NCBI GenBank assembly: GCA_900074885.1
Contig: FJUW01000002.1
Coordinates: forward strand, 310,001 to 374,000
Direction: 5' to 3'
Length of the DNA: 64,000 bases
From: Rhynchosporium graminicola
Taxonomy: Eukaryota; Ascomycota; Leotiomycetes; Helotiales; Ploettnerulaceae
Shown: piece by piece, positions 37,449-48,364 of the stretch
How the letters are laid out: the number at the start of each line of letters is the position of its first letter
Position numbering within the stretch: the stretch's first letter is position 1
Notes under the pieces: generated by a model
What the model was told of the DNA's origin: nothing
Seen by the model: only the letters and a program-made list of their open reading frames with translations
Database searches by the model: none
Translations under genes and position numbers: made by a program

Positions 37449-38676
37449 ATTTCCACAGTTTAGGAAAGAACATATGCGGGTTGAAGATGGTTTTAATGAC
37501 ATTGTTGGCATGATTTCACGTGGCGTTGCCTTTGGCGTCTGTGTATGATTTGAAATAAGGGACTTACGAATGGTTTATGATTACTTGGAGCTGGTACATA
37601 GAGTTGGAGGGCGCTCGAAGCACCGCTATAAGCGGCCGGGATGTGCATTTTGAGTGTTCATTCATTTGCAATTTCAGGTTTTAGTTCACGTTGTGCTTCG
37701 CGTTCTATTGAGACTGGTTCTTGCCGTTGCAGATTAATCCGCAAAACGAGTGAGTCGGTCTGTTGGCGTTCAATATATCTTTATCGCTCATGTTGAGTTA
37801 AATGGCACATCGCTTGGGTGATGTGGTTTGGAAGCAGTTGAGGGGCGTGTTTATAGAATTGTAGGTGGAACAATTCAGAGCTTGTGCTTGTACACTACAA
37901 AGACCTATCAATCGGTTGCATCCTTTATAATTATTCATACCTTGCATCGAGTGACCAGGGTACCTAACTTACCTATTATATCACGATTGAAGCCTCCCTC
38001 TGTCGAGTACTCTTCAAGGTAAGCTGGCACCAAGATTTCTGCCCCTCAGGACCCTCTTACACCTCTACTAGGTTTTTGAACATGACTCGTCCTCCTATCG
38101 AATCAAACCAGAGACAACATCACAGCCAACAAGATCAATTGTCTGTAAAGGATTGAGCGGCCCAGTTCCGTCCTTCACGACCCATCCCAAGAGATTTCGA
38201 ATCTCTAGCCTCGGCTTTCAAGTAAGTCACATTTAGTGCATTCTAGTGTTTTCTTACCCCACGATTTCCCCGCATGCATGCGCCAGTCCCGTCCCGGGGA
38301 CATGGACGAAACCATTCCCGTTGCCACATCTAGCATTCATTGCTTGATGAACAGGATGAGAAATTTGGAAATACGCACATCGCTTGAGAGGAGAAGGAAC
38401 TTATGCTGACTCCGCAGGTTCATACAATGATAAGCTTTTGACGTTTTGTGCCCACCCCCGATTTCATGTTCGTAACTGACTGACTCGGGCTTAGGCTCGG
38501 GGCCGGGGTTGAAAGCGAACAGCATGTTTGTGTTTGTTGTCCTGCAGACTGCAGTGTGTGGTTGATATCCACCGAGAGGCGAGGGTCTCTGGTTATTGGG
38601 ACTCAAATCTCCAAAAGAAGGCACATGGTGAGTGAGGCTGGAGCTATAAGTAAAGTGGACGGACCATCGATCGAGC
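37449..38676. other. Intergenic region downstream of the KDM4 gene
   Basis: Contains the KDM4 3' UTR and unexplained sequence. No frame here is protein-like. The next 530 bp hold the repeat-rich promoter of the alcohol-oxidase-like gene, described separately. Confidence 0.5.
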
Positions 38677-38770
38677 AGATGAGATGAGATGAGATGAGAT
38701 GAGATGAGATGAGATGAGATGAGATGAGATGAGATGAGATGAGATGAGATGAGATGAGATGAGATGAGAT
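38677..38770. repeat. Pentanucleotide microsatellite (GAGAT)18
   Basis: Eighteen perfect copies of GAGAT from 38681 to 38770, preceded by a partial AGAT. In minus-strand frames it would read as repeated S-H-L-I-S, which makes spurious ORFs. Perfect purity suggests recent expansion and length variation between strains. Confidence 0.97.
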
Positions 38771-38941
38771 GCTTGCTTCGCTGCCTTGGCGTTTAGACTT
38801 GCTACAAGTGGGTGGGTACTGGACCCCCAATCGAGTCCCAGAAAAGGCAACGCCGGGTGCCCAGGGAATGAGGGGTAAGGGAAGGGGTATGAGCGAGCTA
38901 CTTGACTTGTTTGGGATGTCGAGGGGGAGGGGAGATGTTGA

Positions 38942-38959
38942 GGGGGAGGGAGGGAGGGA
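38942..38959 (+). promoter_or_regulatory. G-quadruplex motif in promoter
   Basis: Four G runs separated by single A bases (GGGGG-A-GGG-A-GGG-A-GGG), a textbook intramolecular quadruplex pattern, 32 bp upstream of a TATAAA box. A further G-rich run at 38922-38932 adds to it. Confidence 0.7.
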
Positions 38960-38990
38960 GGCTCGGGCAGAGATGGACGCAACTTTAGGA

Positions 38991-38996
38991 TATAAA
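38991..38996 (+). promoter_or_regulatory. TATA box of the alcohol-oxidase-like gene
   Basis: TATAAA, 214 bp before the start codon and immediately before a pyrimidine-rich tract. The order TATA, CT-rich tract, ATG is common in strongly expressed fungal genes. Confidence 0.6.
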
Positions 38997-39005
38997 GTAG
39001 TTGAT

Positions 39006-39066
39006 CTACTCCTACTCCTACTCCTACTCCTACTCCTACTCCTACTCCTACTCCTACTCCTACTCC
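39006..39066. repeat. Hexanucleotide microsatellite (CTACTC)10
   Basis: About ten perfect copies of CTACTC starting 10 bp after the TATA box, so it probably spans the transcription start site. It is followed by more CT-rich sequence up to about 39135. Confidence 0.95.
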
Positions 39067-39209
39067 TTCCGGCCTTGCAAACGTGACTTGAATTGACTTG
39101 GCTTGGCTTACCTTCTTTCTCCCTTCCTCCCTCCCTCTTTACCTTTGTTGTCAGTCTCGCTCAAGTCACTCTCGCATAATCCCGATACCTTCTGCTGAGA
39201 AAAGTCACA

Positions 39210-41178
39210 ATGTCAACGTATAACGATGCTGTTGGCGAGGTCGATATCATCTTCGCGGGCGGTGGAACAGCAGCTTGCGTTGCTGCTGGTCGACTTGCAA
39301 AGGCAAATCCGGATTTGAAGATCCTTTTGGTCGAAGGAGGCCGCAACAACTTTAACGATCCTACCATTACCAACCCAGCCGTTTATTTGAGCCATCTTGC
39401 TCCTGACAGCAAGACAGCTTTGTTCTACAAAGCGACGCCTTCCAAGAAATTAAATGGCCGTGAGGCGATCGTGCCTATGGGGGGTATCCTCGGCGGTGGG
39501 TCATCTATCAACTTTATGATGTACACTCGTGCCCAAGGTCAGTCATCCACTTCCCCTTTCCGACACTCAGCACTGACACCCAGATTAAAGGTGTCGATTT
39601 CGACAGCTGGGAGACTGAAGGCTGGAGCGCAAAGGAGATGCATCACTTCAGCAATAAATTGGAAACGTATCACCCTAAGGGTGAAGGCCATGATCCTAGC
39701 AAGCATGGGCACGACGGCCCTATTCACATTTCAGACGGTGGTTTTAGAGGAAAGAGCGAGAACCAGTTCTGTGATACCGTCAAAAAGATGGGATACAATG
39801 TGATCGAAGACTTGCAAGATCTTGAGGCAAACGGAGGATTCGCGGTACGCTGACACCGCTGCTCGCTCCTAGATTTTTACTGACGTTCTCAGAAATGGCA
39901 AAGATACGTCAGCCCTGATGGCCAGAGGCAGGACTCGGCCCATCGCTACATCCACCCTCTTCTCCAGGATGGAAAGCACCCAAATCTCCATGTCCTATTA
40001 GAGTCCAAGGTCATCCGAGTGATCTTCGACGAGTCGTCTCCACCACGTGCCATTGGCATTGAATACAAGCCCAACGCCGAACACCAGCCTGAGCTATCCC
40101 TCTCCAAACCAGTGCACAAGGTTATCAAAGCTAAGAAGCTCGTCGTCGTCACTGCTGGCGCGCTTGGTACGCCTCAAGTGCTTGAGCGCTCTGGTGTCGG
40201 AAATCCGGAGATCCTGGACAAGCTTTGTATCCCAGTCGTATCCGACCTTCCCGGTGTTGGTGAAAATTATCAAGATCACCACTTGCTCCTTTACCCATAC
40301 AAGTCAAACCTTGACGAGAATGAGACTCTAGATGGTATCCTCAGTGGCCGCAAGGACTTTGTCAAAGCTCTCGGGGAGAAGGATCCTATGTTGGGCTGGA
40401 ATGGAATTGGTATGTATTATTCCAAGATTTAATACATGGTCAGTTACTAACCTGTTCAGATATCTGCGCCAAGCTCCGCCCAACCGACAAGGAGGTCGCT
40501 GAACTGGGCCCGGATTTTCAGAAAGACTGGGACAAGTTCTTCAAGAATTACCCAACTCGTCCAGCAATGCTTTGCGGTGTTGTGAACGCTTTCCTTGCAG
40601 ATCCATCCCTCGTCGAGCCAGGGCAGTACATGACCATGGGCACCTACACAGCCTACCCCTTCTCACGGGGCTCCATCCACATCACCTCAAAGGAAGATGT
40701 CATCAACGGTTACGACTTTGACACCGGATTCTTAAGCGCAGAGTCCGATCTTAAGAAGCAACTCTGGGCATACAAGATGTCCCGTGAGATCGCGCGTCGT
40801 CTACCGTACTACCAAGGCGAGCTGGAGCTCGGCCACCCGAAGTTTGCGGAGGGATCGAAAGCCGCTCTCCACAGCGGCAGCTTAGGAGACAGTATCCAGG
40901 ATATCGAATACAGCAAGGAAGATGACGCCGCGATCGAGGATTGGATCAGAGGTAACCTGAATACAACGTGGCACTCTCTTGGAACGTGTGCGATGAAGGA
41001 GAGAAGCAAGGGCGGTGTTGTTGATGGTAATTTGAATGTTTATGGTACGGTCGGATTGAAGGTTGCAGATTTGAGTATGGTACCTGAGAACGTGGGCGCG
41101 AATACAAACAACACCGCTTTGACGGTTGGCGAGAAGGCTGCCGATATCATTGGCAAGGAGCTTGGGATTCAGGTTTAG
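39210..41178 (+). CDS. GMC oxidoreductase, alcohol (methanol) oxidase-like
   Basis: FAD-dependent oxidase of the glucose-methanol-choline family, most like fungal alcohol oxidases that convert short primary alcohols to aldehydes and H2O2. Exons 39210..39537, 39591..39844, 39893..40409 and 40460..41178 give 605 aa; the introns are 48-53 nt. Residues 11-45 form the dinucleotide fold (FAGGGTAACVAAGRLA, LLVEGG). The FAD-contact block is P-M-G-G-I-L-G-G-G-S-S-I-N. VTAGALGTPQVLERSG matches GMC signature 2. W-N-G-I-D and GQYMTMGTYTAYPFSRGS are alcohol-oxidase landmarks. The active-site His lies in NTTWHSLGT and the partner Asn in GANTNNTAL. The C-terminus ends GIQV, without the PTS1-type tripeptide or the extra tail of about 50 residues of peroxisomal alcohol oxidases (usually about 660 aa). 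It may be cytosolic or a divergent paralogue. Confidence 0.9.
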
Positions 41179-42997
41179 CGATACCCTAGCGGCTGTTGCT
41201 GGAACGACATGATGTTTATAAGATTATTGTTTTACTATGAATTGGAGTTGAACTGAATATCTTGCGATCTATGACTGTGGCGATTATGGTATTTTGTTGT
41301 TTGTCTCGCTTAAAATGACGTCTGCTTTCTCTCCATCAACATAACAAACAAATATCGATATACAAACTAGTCATCGATATCTCTGACAGGCTGACACTCG
41401 ATCGCTCTTCTACAGTGTCGAGTTCGTCGCGGATTTGATGGCTTGGTAGTTCAATCTCATTCACTGTCTGCAATGGAGGCACAACGGATGAGGGTAATTT
41501 AAGAAGATTTCCAAGTACCTTTCGAGCATCAGATAATGTTACTAGACACAAAAAGGAAATTTGACCATCATTGGGCATTTGCTGCATCGAAGATTCCGCT
41601 CAAAGTCTCATCGATCCCGAATATGGATCCTATGAGTGTTTAGTCCCGCGAGAAAGTTCCAAGACGGATCCTTGGAACTCTGCATCCCTTCCTCTCCCCA
41701 TTTGTACACTGGATAAACACTTGACCAAATAAGTAACTGGAAGCTCACAGATTTCGCCCAGAATCCCGAGTAAAACCATTTCAGCTTCAAGCTACATGCT
41801 CGAAAGGTCACGTTTCGCAAGTCCTCGTAGGTTCCACGGAAGTTCTGCCGCTTCCGGATGTCCTCGTGGTTCATTCAGCTCCACTCGCGAATCAATTCAA
41901 CATTAGATACAGGTTGCTCTCACCGTCATCAAATCATCACTTCGTACTATCGACATTGATATGAAACCTACAACGGCGCAATCTATTGAATATTGACTTT
42001 CAATGTTGTCCTGTTGAAATCAATCTATTTCTGGACGGAGGTCTCTCCCGGTCACCAAGAAGTGTCAAAGGCACATCTACAGTCATCTCACACCAATACA
42101 AGATCTACACATCAGAATCGAACATTCGAGCCTCTACGGCTTCGATCTGATGTTCTTCGAGTACTCACTTTTGAATGGCTGGAGTTGTTCCTGATGGGGG
42201 GTTCTACGCGCCCAGGTGGATCATGAAGGTTCACTGTCGCAGCTTCTTATTCGCGAGTGCAGCCTGCAGCTTCGTGCCACCCAAGCAAGCATCTCGCGCG
42301 CGCCATTCGAACAACTTCATCAATCAATGCTAATTTTGGCTACACAGATTGTTTCTCTGCTATGCTTCGCATAACGGCCCGATGCCGGCCTTCATTGGCT
42401 ATCGGCTCATGCTGCATTGGCAATAGTATGTATGTATGTATGTATGAATGATAAACTTCTGCTTGTGCTGCTTATTCGAGCTATCCCTCCACGCAGTGCT
42501 GGTCAGGGAACAGGCATCGCAGCACGGGTAGACTTGAGGATACAAGCAAGTTCCGCCAAGTGGGCGCCTCTGGCTACTCGTCGTCCTGCTTTTCACCGTC
42601 CACTCGCTACACTTCCTGCTGCTGGTCCAATCCCGGAACCCAGATATGCAAACCTCAAGCCTCTATCTACGTGTTAGCGCTAGCCAGTAAACACTGGCGC
42701 TTTCGCTGGTTACTTACTGTATAAACATCTATGCCACCCGAGAAACTGTGCGGGTTATCTATTTCCTTGTCACCTCGTGTCTTGTTCGCGGTGTCGTTGT
42801 CGTCGCTGTTGTTCGCTGCTCTCCCCAAGTCTTCGTTGATCGAAGCAGTCTATCGTTTATAATTCTTTCATACCAAACGTTTATACTATACTACCACATT
42901 ACTTACCCGGCGCTGGTCGTCGCCATTTTTCGCAAATAATACCTTGTCGAGCAGGACGCAACAGCACATTCAATCAGCACTCACTGCATCGACCAAA
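41179..42997. other. Intergenic region with TATG microsatellite
   Basis: About 1.8 kb between two plus-strand genes. A minus-strand frame with ATG at 41608-41874 (88 codons) has no relatives I know. (TATG)5 lies at 42427-42446. The last 400 bp are CT-rich and are likely the promoter and leader of the methyltransferase-like gene. Confidence 0.5.
42427..42446. repeat. Tetranucleotide microsatellite (TATG)5
   Basis: Five perfect TATG copies followed by AATG, in non-coding DNA about 550 bp upstream of the methyltransferase-like gene. Confidence 0.9.
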
Positions 42998-45835
42998 ATG
43001 AGTACTTTGTATCTACTTCCGGCTACTACATACAGGCCACCGTCGCCCGGGCAGGTCCACAGGCGGCGCAAGTCTCTTAATTTGAATACAATTTTAGAGG
43101 AAAGTGATAGTGAATCAGGATCCTTCATAGAAGTCCGCAGAGGTCGAGATGTATCTCCGGATATGGAAAATAAGATGGCCAATTGGCTTTCGCCTCTTAG
43201 TGATCACTTTCCGACGCCCCGAGGCAATCATTTCATGTCTGCGCCAATTCCTCAACCTGATGATTCATCAGATGCTGCCAGCATCTCTCCGTCGCCGTCT
43301 TCAGCTCCATGGACGAGAGACAGCTACACAACGGAAGCCACCGAATTTGATGATCTCTACGATGTTTCCTCGGATGAAGAGACAAGGAGAAGAAAGACAT
43401 ACGTCCGTCGAAACAGTGCTCGGCAGGCGACCAAGTCTAACCGATCATCTACCGATTCGAGCAATACCAGAAGCTCTCGGTCATCTCTTCCTGCTCTTGT
43501 CATTCCATCATCTCAACCCGATCCATGGGCAGGAGTTGCAGCCTTCAAGCTTTTGACCTCGCCAGTCCCACCTACACCACCCCCGAAGGTCCCAATGTCT
43601 CCCGCGATCTTCTCATATCTCCAATCCCAGGAGGTTCCATCTTGCTCTGCTCCACCTTCCCTGGATGGCAGTCTCAATTCCGATCAGATGGCTCAGATGT
43701 CTGCGCCACCAACCCCGGATCTCGGACACGGCAGTGAAGCAGATGGAAACGAATGGGGAATGGGTGTCCAGTTACAACCTGCCGCTATGGCTACTTTACA
43801 GGCTCTATCTGGAGGAGACTACATCTTCGAGCACCAAACAGAACAAGTCATTGAATTGACTCACATCACCCCCGAAGTCTCACCTGCACGAGAGATGCAA
43901 CAGAGTCTTCCACCTCTGATTACCAACATCCATCGCAATGACTCGATCATTCTTTCGCCTGAGCAACAGCGCTCCATGAACAGTCTCACTCGATTGGAGA
44001 TTCCATCTCCTGGAGGATTCTTCTCGGCTCTATCTTCCGGTGCAAGACATACCTGGCACTTGGTAGCTTATACCCCGGAGTCAGCTCACCCCCCTTCTTC
44101 AACTACTGCCGAGCACTTCTACAAAACCCCATGGAATTCAGCTCCTGTTGAGCGTATCGTTGAAGTGTCAGAAAATTCAGAGACCATGTCCGACGGCCTT
44201 CCTACTGCAAGACCCAGTCTAGCTCAGCTCAACCTAAACCTCACCAACCGCCCAGAACTCAAGCATGAAGATTCGGACGAGACAATCACTGGAATGAACA
44301 TCTTCTCCCCTCTTGACGAGGAGATTGTTGCAGATGAGATCATTGCCAACTTTGCTGCGGGTTACGTCGAGAAGTTGAACAATGTAGCTGTCGCCAATCT
44401 TGATCGAACAGGCATGTGGTTGAACGCCCAGTCATCATACCTCTCTGAACTCATCAATCCTACTGAGGAGCATGATGACGAGGTAACTCTTTTGAAGCGT
44501 GCTGCAAGCACAAAGAGCCAGAGCCAGATCGAAAGCCAGATCGAAGTCTCTCCGGCACGTAAGACAGTTCGGTTCTCCGAGGTTGTATCGACATCCACCG
44601 ACATTGCTTGCCCTTTGCCAACGATCATTCGTCAAGAATCAGCCTATTACCGTGCTTTCCAACACTTTGTTGCTCGTTCCAGATACCGAGACACTTTCAT
44701 CCACCGTCTTCCACGTTTCGAAGCACTTCAAGCTCAGAGAATTTCCTTTCCGGATGCTCACCGAGCTCAACTGCTAGGTAAATACCAGCTGAGCGTCGTC
44801 CCGATGAGTGCTAAGCGCCGTCTTTCGGCCAACGTTGCTCGAGGTGATGAGATCGCTCCAGAAGATCCAGAGAAGCTTAAGCGATACAGAGAGTACGAAG
44901 CTTCGACCCAAATGGCTGCTGCCAACTGGAATGTCATGGCCGCCAAGCTTCTCAATGGTGGTCGACTGATTGCAGCACCAGTTGCGAAGCGTCTTGCTCG
45001 CCTGTCCTCCATGGGGCCAAAAATGGATGGCACTCCTCGCAATCGTGCTCGTATTCTTGATCTTGGTGGCCAAGCTACCTGTGATTGGGCATGGCATTGT
45101 GCTACCGAGTACCCCAACACGAAGGTGTACACGATCACCACCAAATCCCTTCGTCAACTCTCCAACTCAAACATTCGCGGCCCCAAGAACCACCGCAATG
45201 TTGCCGTTGACCGCCTCGTCAAGCTCCCATTCCAGGACAACCAATTCGATCTCATCTCCGCCAGAGAGATCTACACCATCTTGAGAGAGCAGGCACCCAA
45301 TGGCCAGGATGAATGGGGTGCTTGCTTGACGGAATGTATGCGCGTACTCAAGCCAGGTGGATATCTCGAGTTTAGCATTATGGACTCCGATATCGTCAAT
45401 GCCGGGCCCCTTGGCCTCGCCCGGAGCGTCGAATTTGGCTTCAACCTGAAGACTCTCGGTTACGATCCCACTCCTACCAAACTTTTCATCTCGCGTCTCA
45501 ACGCAGCTGGTTTCGTCAACGTCAAGAGGGCTTGGGTATTTCTGCCCATGGGAGTAGCGACAAAGAAGGACAATGATCTGAGTGTGATGAGGGGTAGTAT
45601 GGATGTTGAAGTTAACCGTGAGTTGGAGGCTATGGTTTCAGGCAGCACTGATAATGCTGCTAGCATTGCTGGTATTGTTGGAGGCTGGGCTTGGGAGAAG
45701 TGGGTTCAAAGATGTGCGGTTCAGACAGGAGCTGCTGGGGGGAAAGCAGAGGGTGTAGCTGAGATTTTAGAGGAGGGGCGAGCTTGTGGTGGTGGATGGA
45801 GGACTGTCAGTGGGTGGGCTCGAAAGCCTCTATGA
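42998..45835 (+). CDS. Large protein with C-terminal SAM-methyltransferase-like domain
   Basis: Intronless, 945 aa. Residues 1 to about 560 are Ser/Pro/Thr-rich and probably disordered, with an acidic DVSSDEETRRRKT stretch near 130. Residues about 565-670 are helical and precede the methyltransferase fold. The fold begins with R-I-L-D-L-G-G-Q-A-T near residue 684, which stands where motif I (DxGxGxG) is expected but lacks its second and third glycines. It continues with K-L-P-F-Q-D-N-Q-F-D-L-I-S-A-R (motif II/post-I region), C-M-R-V-L-K-P-G-G-Y-L-E-F (a clear motif III) and a W-V-F-L-P-M-G strand. This is the general plan of fungal class I enzymes, including LaeA relatives, but the long N-terminus and altered motif I set it apart. 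Substrate unknown; it might be catalytically weak. The ATG at 42998 is the first in frame. It converges with the permease gene. Confidence 0.82.
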   Translation: MSTLYLLPATTYRPPSPGQVHRRRKSLNLNTILEESDSESGSFIEVRRGRDVSPDMENKMANWLSPLSDHFPTPRGNHFMSAPIPQPDDSSDAASISPSPSSAPWTRDSYTTEATEFDDLYDVSSDEETRRRKTYVRRNSARQATKSNRSSTDSSNTRSSRSSLPALVIPSSQPDPWAGVAAFKLLTSPVPPTPPPKVPMSPAIFSYLQSQEVPSCSAPPSLDGSLNSDQMAQMSAPPTPDLGHGSEADGNEWGMGVQLQPAAMATLQALSGGDYIFEHQTEQVIELTHITPEVSPAREMQQSLPPLITNIHRNDSIILSPEQQRSMNSLTRLEIPSPGGFFSALSSGARHTWHLVAYTPESAHPPSSTTAEHFYKTPWNSAPVERIVEVSENSETMSDGLPTARPSLAQLNLNLTNRPELKHEDSDETITGMNIFSPLDEEIVADEIIANFAAGYVEKLNNVAVANLDRTGMWLNAQSSYLSELINPTEEHDDEVTLLKRAASTKSQSQIESQIEVSPARKTVRFSEVVSTSTDIACPLPTIIRQESAYYRAFQHFVARSRYRDTFIHRLPRFEALQAQRISFPDAHRAQLLGKYQLSVVPMSAKRRLSANVARGDEIAPEDPEKLKRYREYEASTQMAAANWNVMAAKLLNGGRLIAAPVAKRLARLSSMGPKMDGTPRNRARILDLGGQATCDWAWHCATEYPNTKVYTITTKSLRQLSNSNIRGPKNHRNVAVDRLVKLPFQDNQFDLISAREIYTILREQAPNGQDEWGACLTECMRVLKPGGYLEFSIMDSDIVNAGPLGLARSVEFGFNLKTLGYDPTPTKLFISRLNAAGFVNVKRAWVFLPMGVATKKDNDLSVMRGSMDVEVNRELEAMVSGSTDNAASIAGIVGGWAWEKWVQRCAVQTGAAGGKAEGVAEILEEGRACGGGWRTVSGWARKPL

Positions 45836-46171
45836 AGACATTCTGGCAAATCGTACATTTGTATTTCCTTGGACCTGTTCGGTGTTCGGTGTTTGCATGA
45901 GAGGGACGACGCGTTGATTAGACGATAGGGTTGGAATGGAGGCATTGGAACGACAGACGGGATAGGCATGGGATGCAACCGGGCTTTGATAGAATAGCAT
46001 ATCGCAGTAATCTGGCGTTGAATTTGATGGCGTGTGTTGACCATCCCCTCCGAATTTTTCTTCACCTAGATATCTCCACTTTGCAAACGTAGCTAGATGT
46101 ATATACAATGAGAACTTCTAAATCCAACATGCCCGCACACCAGTCCGTGACATCCACTATCCATCTCATCG
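45836..46171. other. Convergent 3' intergenic region
   Basis: The 336-bp gap between the stop codons of the methyltransferase-like gene and the permease. Only overlapping 3' UTR sequence is expected; nothing else seen. Confidence 0.7.
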
Positions 46172-48364
46172 TCAACCATCCAAAGGCGAATGGCACGTGA
46201 ATGCCGTCGTCTGAGGATTCTTGAAAGCATCTATCAAAGCTTCAATAGCCGAATAAGAGCCCAACCCAGCCGTCGCCAAAGACCCCATGAAGAAAACAAC
46301 ATGCCAGACATTCAACCACCACCTCCCCTTCAGGAACCCCCTGATCCATCTCCTGACTCCACCATCAAGACGGACCACCCTCCCCGTAGCTGCATCGAAG
46401 CCCTCACCCGGAAGCTCCGCACCGCGCTTTACCGAGAATCCCAGATACAGAAGCGGCGGGAAGGTGTACGTGAATTGCAAGATACACACCGCAGCCACCA
46501 GGCCCGTGAAGCCGAAGAAATTCGGGATGGCGGCCGCGACGATGAAAGCCAGGGACCAGTAGACCGGGATGATGGCCACCCACAACATCTTGCCCTTCTT
46601 CGAGGTCAGAGGCGGCGCGTGGAAGAAGTCGATGAAGAGGTTGTTGTACAGGACCTTGACTCCAATATTGCCGTATAGACCAGCTGCTATCAAGGCGCTG
46701 ATGAAACTCACCACGTTGCCAACTGTCTGCCATGCGTAAGGTGCAACGCCCTGATAGGAAGGATTGACGGAGTATTGGCCTTGAAAAGCATAGATGAAGC
46801 AGCCGTAGAAGACGTAGACGATATAGATGAATACCTGTGCGCAAATCATGCCTTTCCAGAAATCGCGCGGGCGTCGCATCTCAGACATGAATTCTACGAA
46901 GACCATCGCGCCGCCGTAAGCGTAGACGGCTTGCATGAGTCCGTTGACACTGCCTACGAAACCGCGAGAGTCGTATGGAAGGCCGACGGAGTGTGTGATG
47001 GGTGGGTATGCGCCTGATATCTCGTCGGGAGTTACTGAGAGCCCGCCTAAGGCGGCGCCTGATGAGGCGGAGGCTGAAGCTGCGTAGTTTGGGGAGCTGT
47101 GCGCTACGACGCCCATGGTGCAGATTATTATGAAGACGTTCATCCAGATAGCTGCGTTGGCTAGCCAGCCGTATTTCTGGAGGGTGCGGACTTGACCGAT
47201 TAGGAAACCAGAGAGAGCGAAGACGAGACAGCAGATTGCGTAGCAGAGTTTGAATCTGGAAATCTGGGACAGGGCTTGGCCGTTGCTGATTATGATGGCT
47301 CCGACGTTGCAAAGGAGTTCTAGTTTTTATGGTTAGCGAGGGTTTTTGCTGTAATAAACAAAGATCGAACGAGGGGGTGTTGCTTGGAAATAATGTGATT
47401 GCAGGAGGGAGACCCACGGATCGACTGCAGGATATTGAATCCATGTCTCATCGGCCTACCATACACTCGGAAGGCAATGTCACCGTAGCTCTTCAGGGGG
47501 AAACTGTGTGAATCCAAGCCGAGGAACATCCAGTAAAGTAGGAAGCCAGAACTTGAGAAGTTAGCATTTCATTTTCTCGAGAAAGATCTGTGGACGCTTA
47601 CTAGATCGCCAAACCTCCAAAAACCGTGTAACTGGAAAGACAATTAGCAATCATGCGAATCTGGGAGTTTCCCTGAAACATCCTGAGATGATTTCTGGTG
47701 ACACTTTTCACATACAGAGCAATTCCAGGACCCCAGCCCAAAGTTCCCATGGCAAATGGCACTCCAAACGGACCCTAAGATACACATCAACCCGAATGCT
47801 CCATCCACCACATTGTGGATCCACAAAAACTCACCAAGATATCTGTAGTAATGAGATAAAATACAGCAGACCAAGAAGCCGTTCTAACAGCTCTAGAAGC
47901 ATTCTTCCACTCATCATCACTGATAGTATGACGATCAACAGGTTCCACATCACGTATCCTCTTGTCTACCCCGCCATTGGAAGGGCTTGACTTTTCGTCA
48001 TTGTTAAGATGGACCTGGGTGCTGTGGACTACATCGCCTTTCGTATTTTTGGATGGTAGAATCAGCGACTTGAAGGTGGTCTTCTCCTTCACATCGTTTT
48101 TGGCAAGGGTGTCTTCTTCGGCGCGGGCGAGTTTGGCGTGGTAGATGTATTCTTCGAATGAGACGGTGTGGTCGCTGAGAAAAGAGAGGGTTTAGCATTA
48201 CTTCGTAGTAATCATACTAGTAAACAGAAGCAATATAAGGTCTTCTTTAATTGTACTTACTGGGGACTTCTGTGTTGCGGCTTGATGTAAGAGGTGTCGC
48301 TTGGGTCGGAATGAAGACGAGGGTCGCCTCCGTGACCAGCCATCAAGCCAAGTGCAGTAGCCAT
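46172..48364 (-). CDS. Neutral amino acid permease, AAAP family (Neurospora Mtr-like)
   Basis: Plasma-membrane amino acid/proton symporter of the AAAP (Aa_trans) family. Six exons on the minus strand (48364..48261, 48174..47835, 47774..47716, 47631..47602, 47551..47418, 47319..46172) give 604 aa. Every junction restores the typical sequence: D-I-L-G-P-F-G-V-P-F-A, G-P-G-I-A-L-Y-T-V-F-G-G-L-A-I-Y-S-G, V-Y-G-R-P-M-R-H-G-F-N and L-L-C-N-V-G-A-I-I-I-S-N. Residues 1-120 are a hydrophilic cytosolic N-terminus with H-T-V-S-F-E-E-Y-I-Y-H-A-K. About ten or eleven membrane helices follow, ending with W-H-V-V-F-F-M-G-S-L-A-T-A-G-L-G-S-Y. The fourth exon is only 30 nt. The GTAGGC inside exon 5 (after 47460) looks like a donor but reading through it keeps the conserved frame. 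Confidence 0.92.
47602..47631 (-). other. 30-nt micro-exon of the permease
   Basis: Encodes the middle of a membrane helix (Y-T-V-F-G-G-L-A-I plus split codons at both ends). Flanked by a CCAG acceptor and a GTAAGC donor; both junctions split a codon after base 2. Confidence 0.88.

Noticed and set aside
36838..37473. A 211-codon minus-strand frame opposite the KDM4 C-terminus
   Set aside because: It is the antisense of a low-complexity Pro/Gln-rich coding region, where such frames arise from base composition; no family match and the sense frame is clearly coding.
38603..38982. Minus-strand frames with repeated S-H-L-I-S peptides
   Set aside because: They are translations of the (GAGAT)n microsatellite, not a repeat protein.
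47459..47464. Possible donor GTAGGC in permease exon 5
   Set aside because: Reading through gives the conserved V-Y-G-R-P-M-R-H-G-F-N; splicing here would remove it.
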